Assembly: GCA_021371855.1 (NCBI GenBank)
Contig: JAJFVL010000017.1
Location: 62,001 to 126,000 of the forward strand
Direction: 5' to 3'
Source: Bacteroidales bacterium
GTDB taxonomy: Bacteria; Bacteroidota; Bacteroidia; Bacteroidales; VadinHA17
Length of the DNA: 64,000 nt
The position numbers and the translations under genes were made by a program. The notes beneath the pieces were generated by a model that ran no database searches, had not been told where the DNA came from, and saw only the letters and a list, made by a program, of their open reading frames with translations. Shown piece by piece: positions 63,661 through 64,000 of this stretch. Positions within the stretch are counted from its first letter, which is position 1; each line of letters opens with the position of its first letter.

Positions 63661-64000
63661 GCCTGAAAATATTTTTTAATCACTAATTTCTTACCAATTT
63701 GTTGTCACTATCTGAAAGAGCTGGTTCCAAAGCTTTTTGATGCTTCAATAGTATTCCCGTAAGCTCCCATATTTATCCTGTTTCCATGGGGACAGGGCTC
63801 GCCGGAATAATTATCTGCAGGATCTCCGGCATCTATGCAACTGCTGGTTACGTCATCATTAACCCAGGTAGTTCCATTCCACCTTCCGCCTTGTGATCTG
63901 ATATGAAAATCTGTTGTACCTGCAAACAACGGATCGGTTGAAATATTCCCTGTTCCTGAAATCATTGCAAAACCATTAAAAAAGTTGGTATACGTAATTA
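63661..64000 (-). CDS. Paralogous beta-helix protein, partial, T9SS tail reduced to a relic
   Basis: A frame enters from the right edge (TYTNFFNGFAMISGTGNIST) and closely matches the downstream protein up to GAYGNTIEASKSFGTSSFR, then stops at TAG 63708-63710. In the same frame, 63695-63661 still encodes IGKKLVIKKYFQA, the end of a T9SS tail, whose TGA overlaps the ATG of the next gene. The 65 or so residues between are missing, so an internal deletion removed the sorting domain. The 5' end is outside the window. Confidence 0.7.

Overview
The window looks like a chromosome segment of an uncultured member of the Bacteroidota, probably Bacteroidales or a relative. The evidence is low GC, a TonB-dependent receptor paired with a DUF4249 protein, a type IX secretion (T9SS) sorting tail, SpII lipoproteins with short lipoboxes, and promoters of the Bacteroidota form TTTG-N18-20-TAnnTTTG in front of two tRNA genes and a peptidase gene.

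Region 1 (1-13.2 kb) is ordinary chromosome: a partial glycosyltransferase, a methyltransferase, a plus-strand run of Mth938-like, Mut7-C nuclease, slipin and cyclopropane fatty acid synthase genes, then DUF3108, SPFH, lipoprotein and leucine-rich-repeat genes on the minus strand. tRNA-Phe, an M16 peptidase, an O-methyltransferase and an SH3-like protein follow. A 3' piece of a group II intron (domain V-like hairpin) lies at 6.5 kb.

Region 2 (13.2-14.1 kb) is a tRNA cluster shaped by insertions. tRNA-Gly is followed by a GIY-YIG nuclease gene and a second copy of the tRNA 3' end. tRNA-Leu(TAA) is preceded by two tandem 86-bp units that look like truncated copies of its own 5' part.

Region 3 (14.1-42.3 kb) is a ~28-kb integrative element. 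It is bounded by a 15-bp copy of the tRNA-Leu 3' end at each side and carries a tyrosine recombinase, an excisionase-like HTH protein, a primase/helicase pair, RadC and a tandem-repeat candidate origin at its right side. It has no visible relaxase or conjugation genes. Its left half is a nucleic-acid-processing, defence-like cargo, all on the minus strand: an HNH-like protein, a DUF2971 protein, a membrane protein, a Cas4-like Fe-S nuclease, a UVR-motif protein with a WYL regulator, a uracil-DNA-glycosylase-like protein, a tandem zinc-finger protein with a DEDDh exonuclease broken by one stop codon, and an Lhr-type helicase next to a TerB/SAP/AAA ATPase resembling BREX BrxH and BrxD. PglZ, PglX and BrxC are absent. 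Two loci share a 23-bp upstream motif, and long cassette-like GC-richer repeats separate several genes. A TonB receptor/DUF4249 pair, a lipoprotein and a nested, decayed IS pair complete the cargo.

Region 4 (42.3-50.2 kb) holds a TldD/TldE pair, a Gre factor, an M81 peptidase and a bile-acid-symporter-family transporter. Among them are further tRNA-3'-end scars, a decayed copy of the element's left arm and fragments of a glycosidase-like gene and an aldehyde dehydrogenase, suggesting repeated insertion and decay downstream of tRNA-Leu.

Region 5 (50.2-64 kb) is a set of exported enzymes: a ceramidase-type hydrolase, a c-type haem protein, a DUF2231 membrane protein, a GH42-like protein, a DUF4832 protein, a PagL-like deacylase, a GH123-like protein with a CBM9 domain, and two related beta-helix proteins, one of which has lost its T9SS tail.
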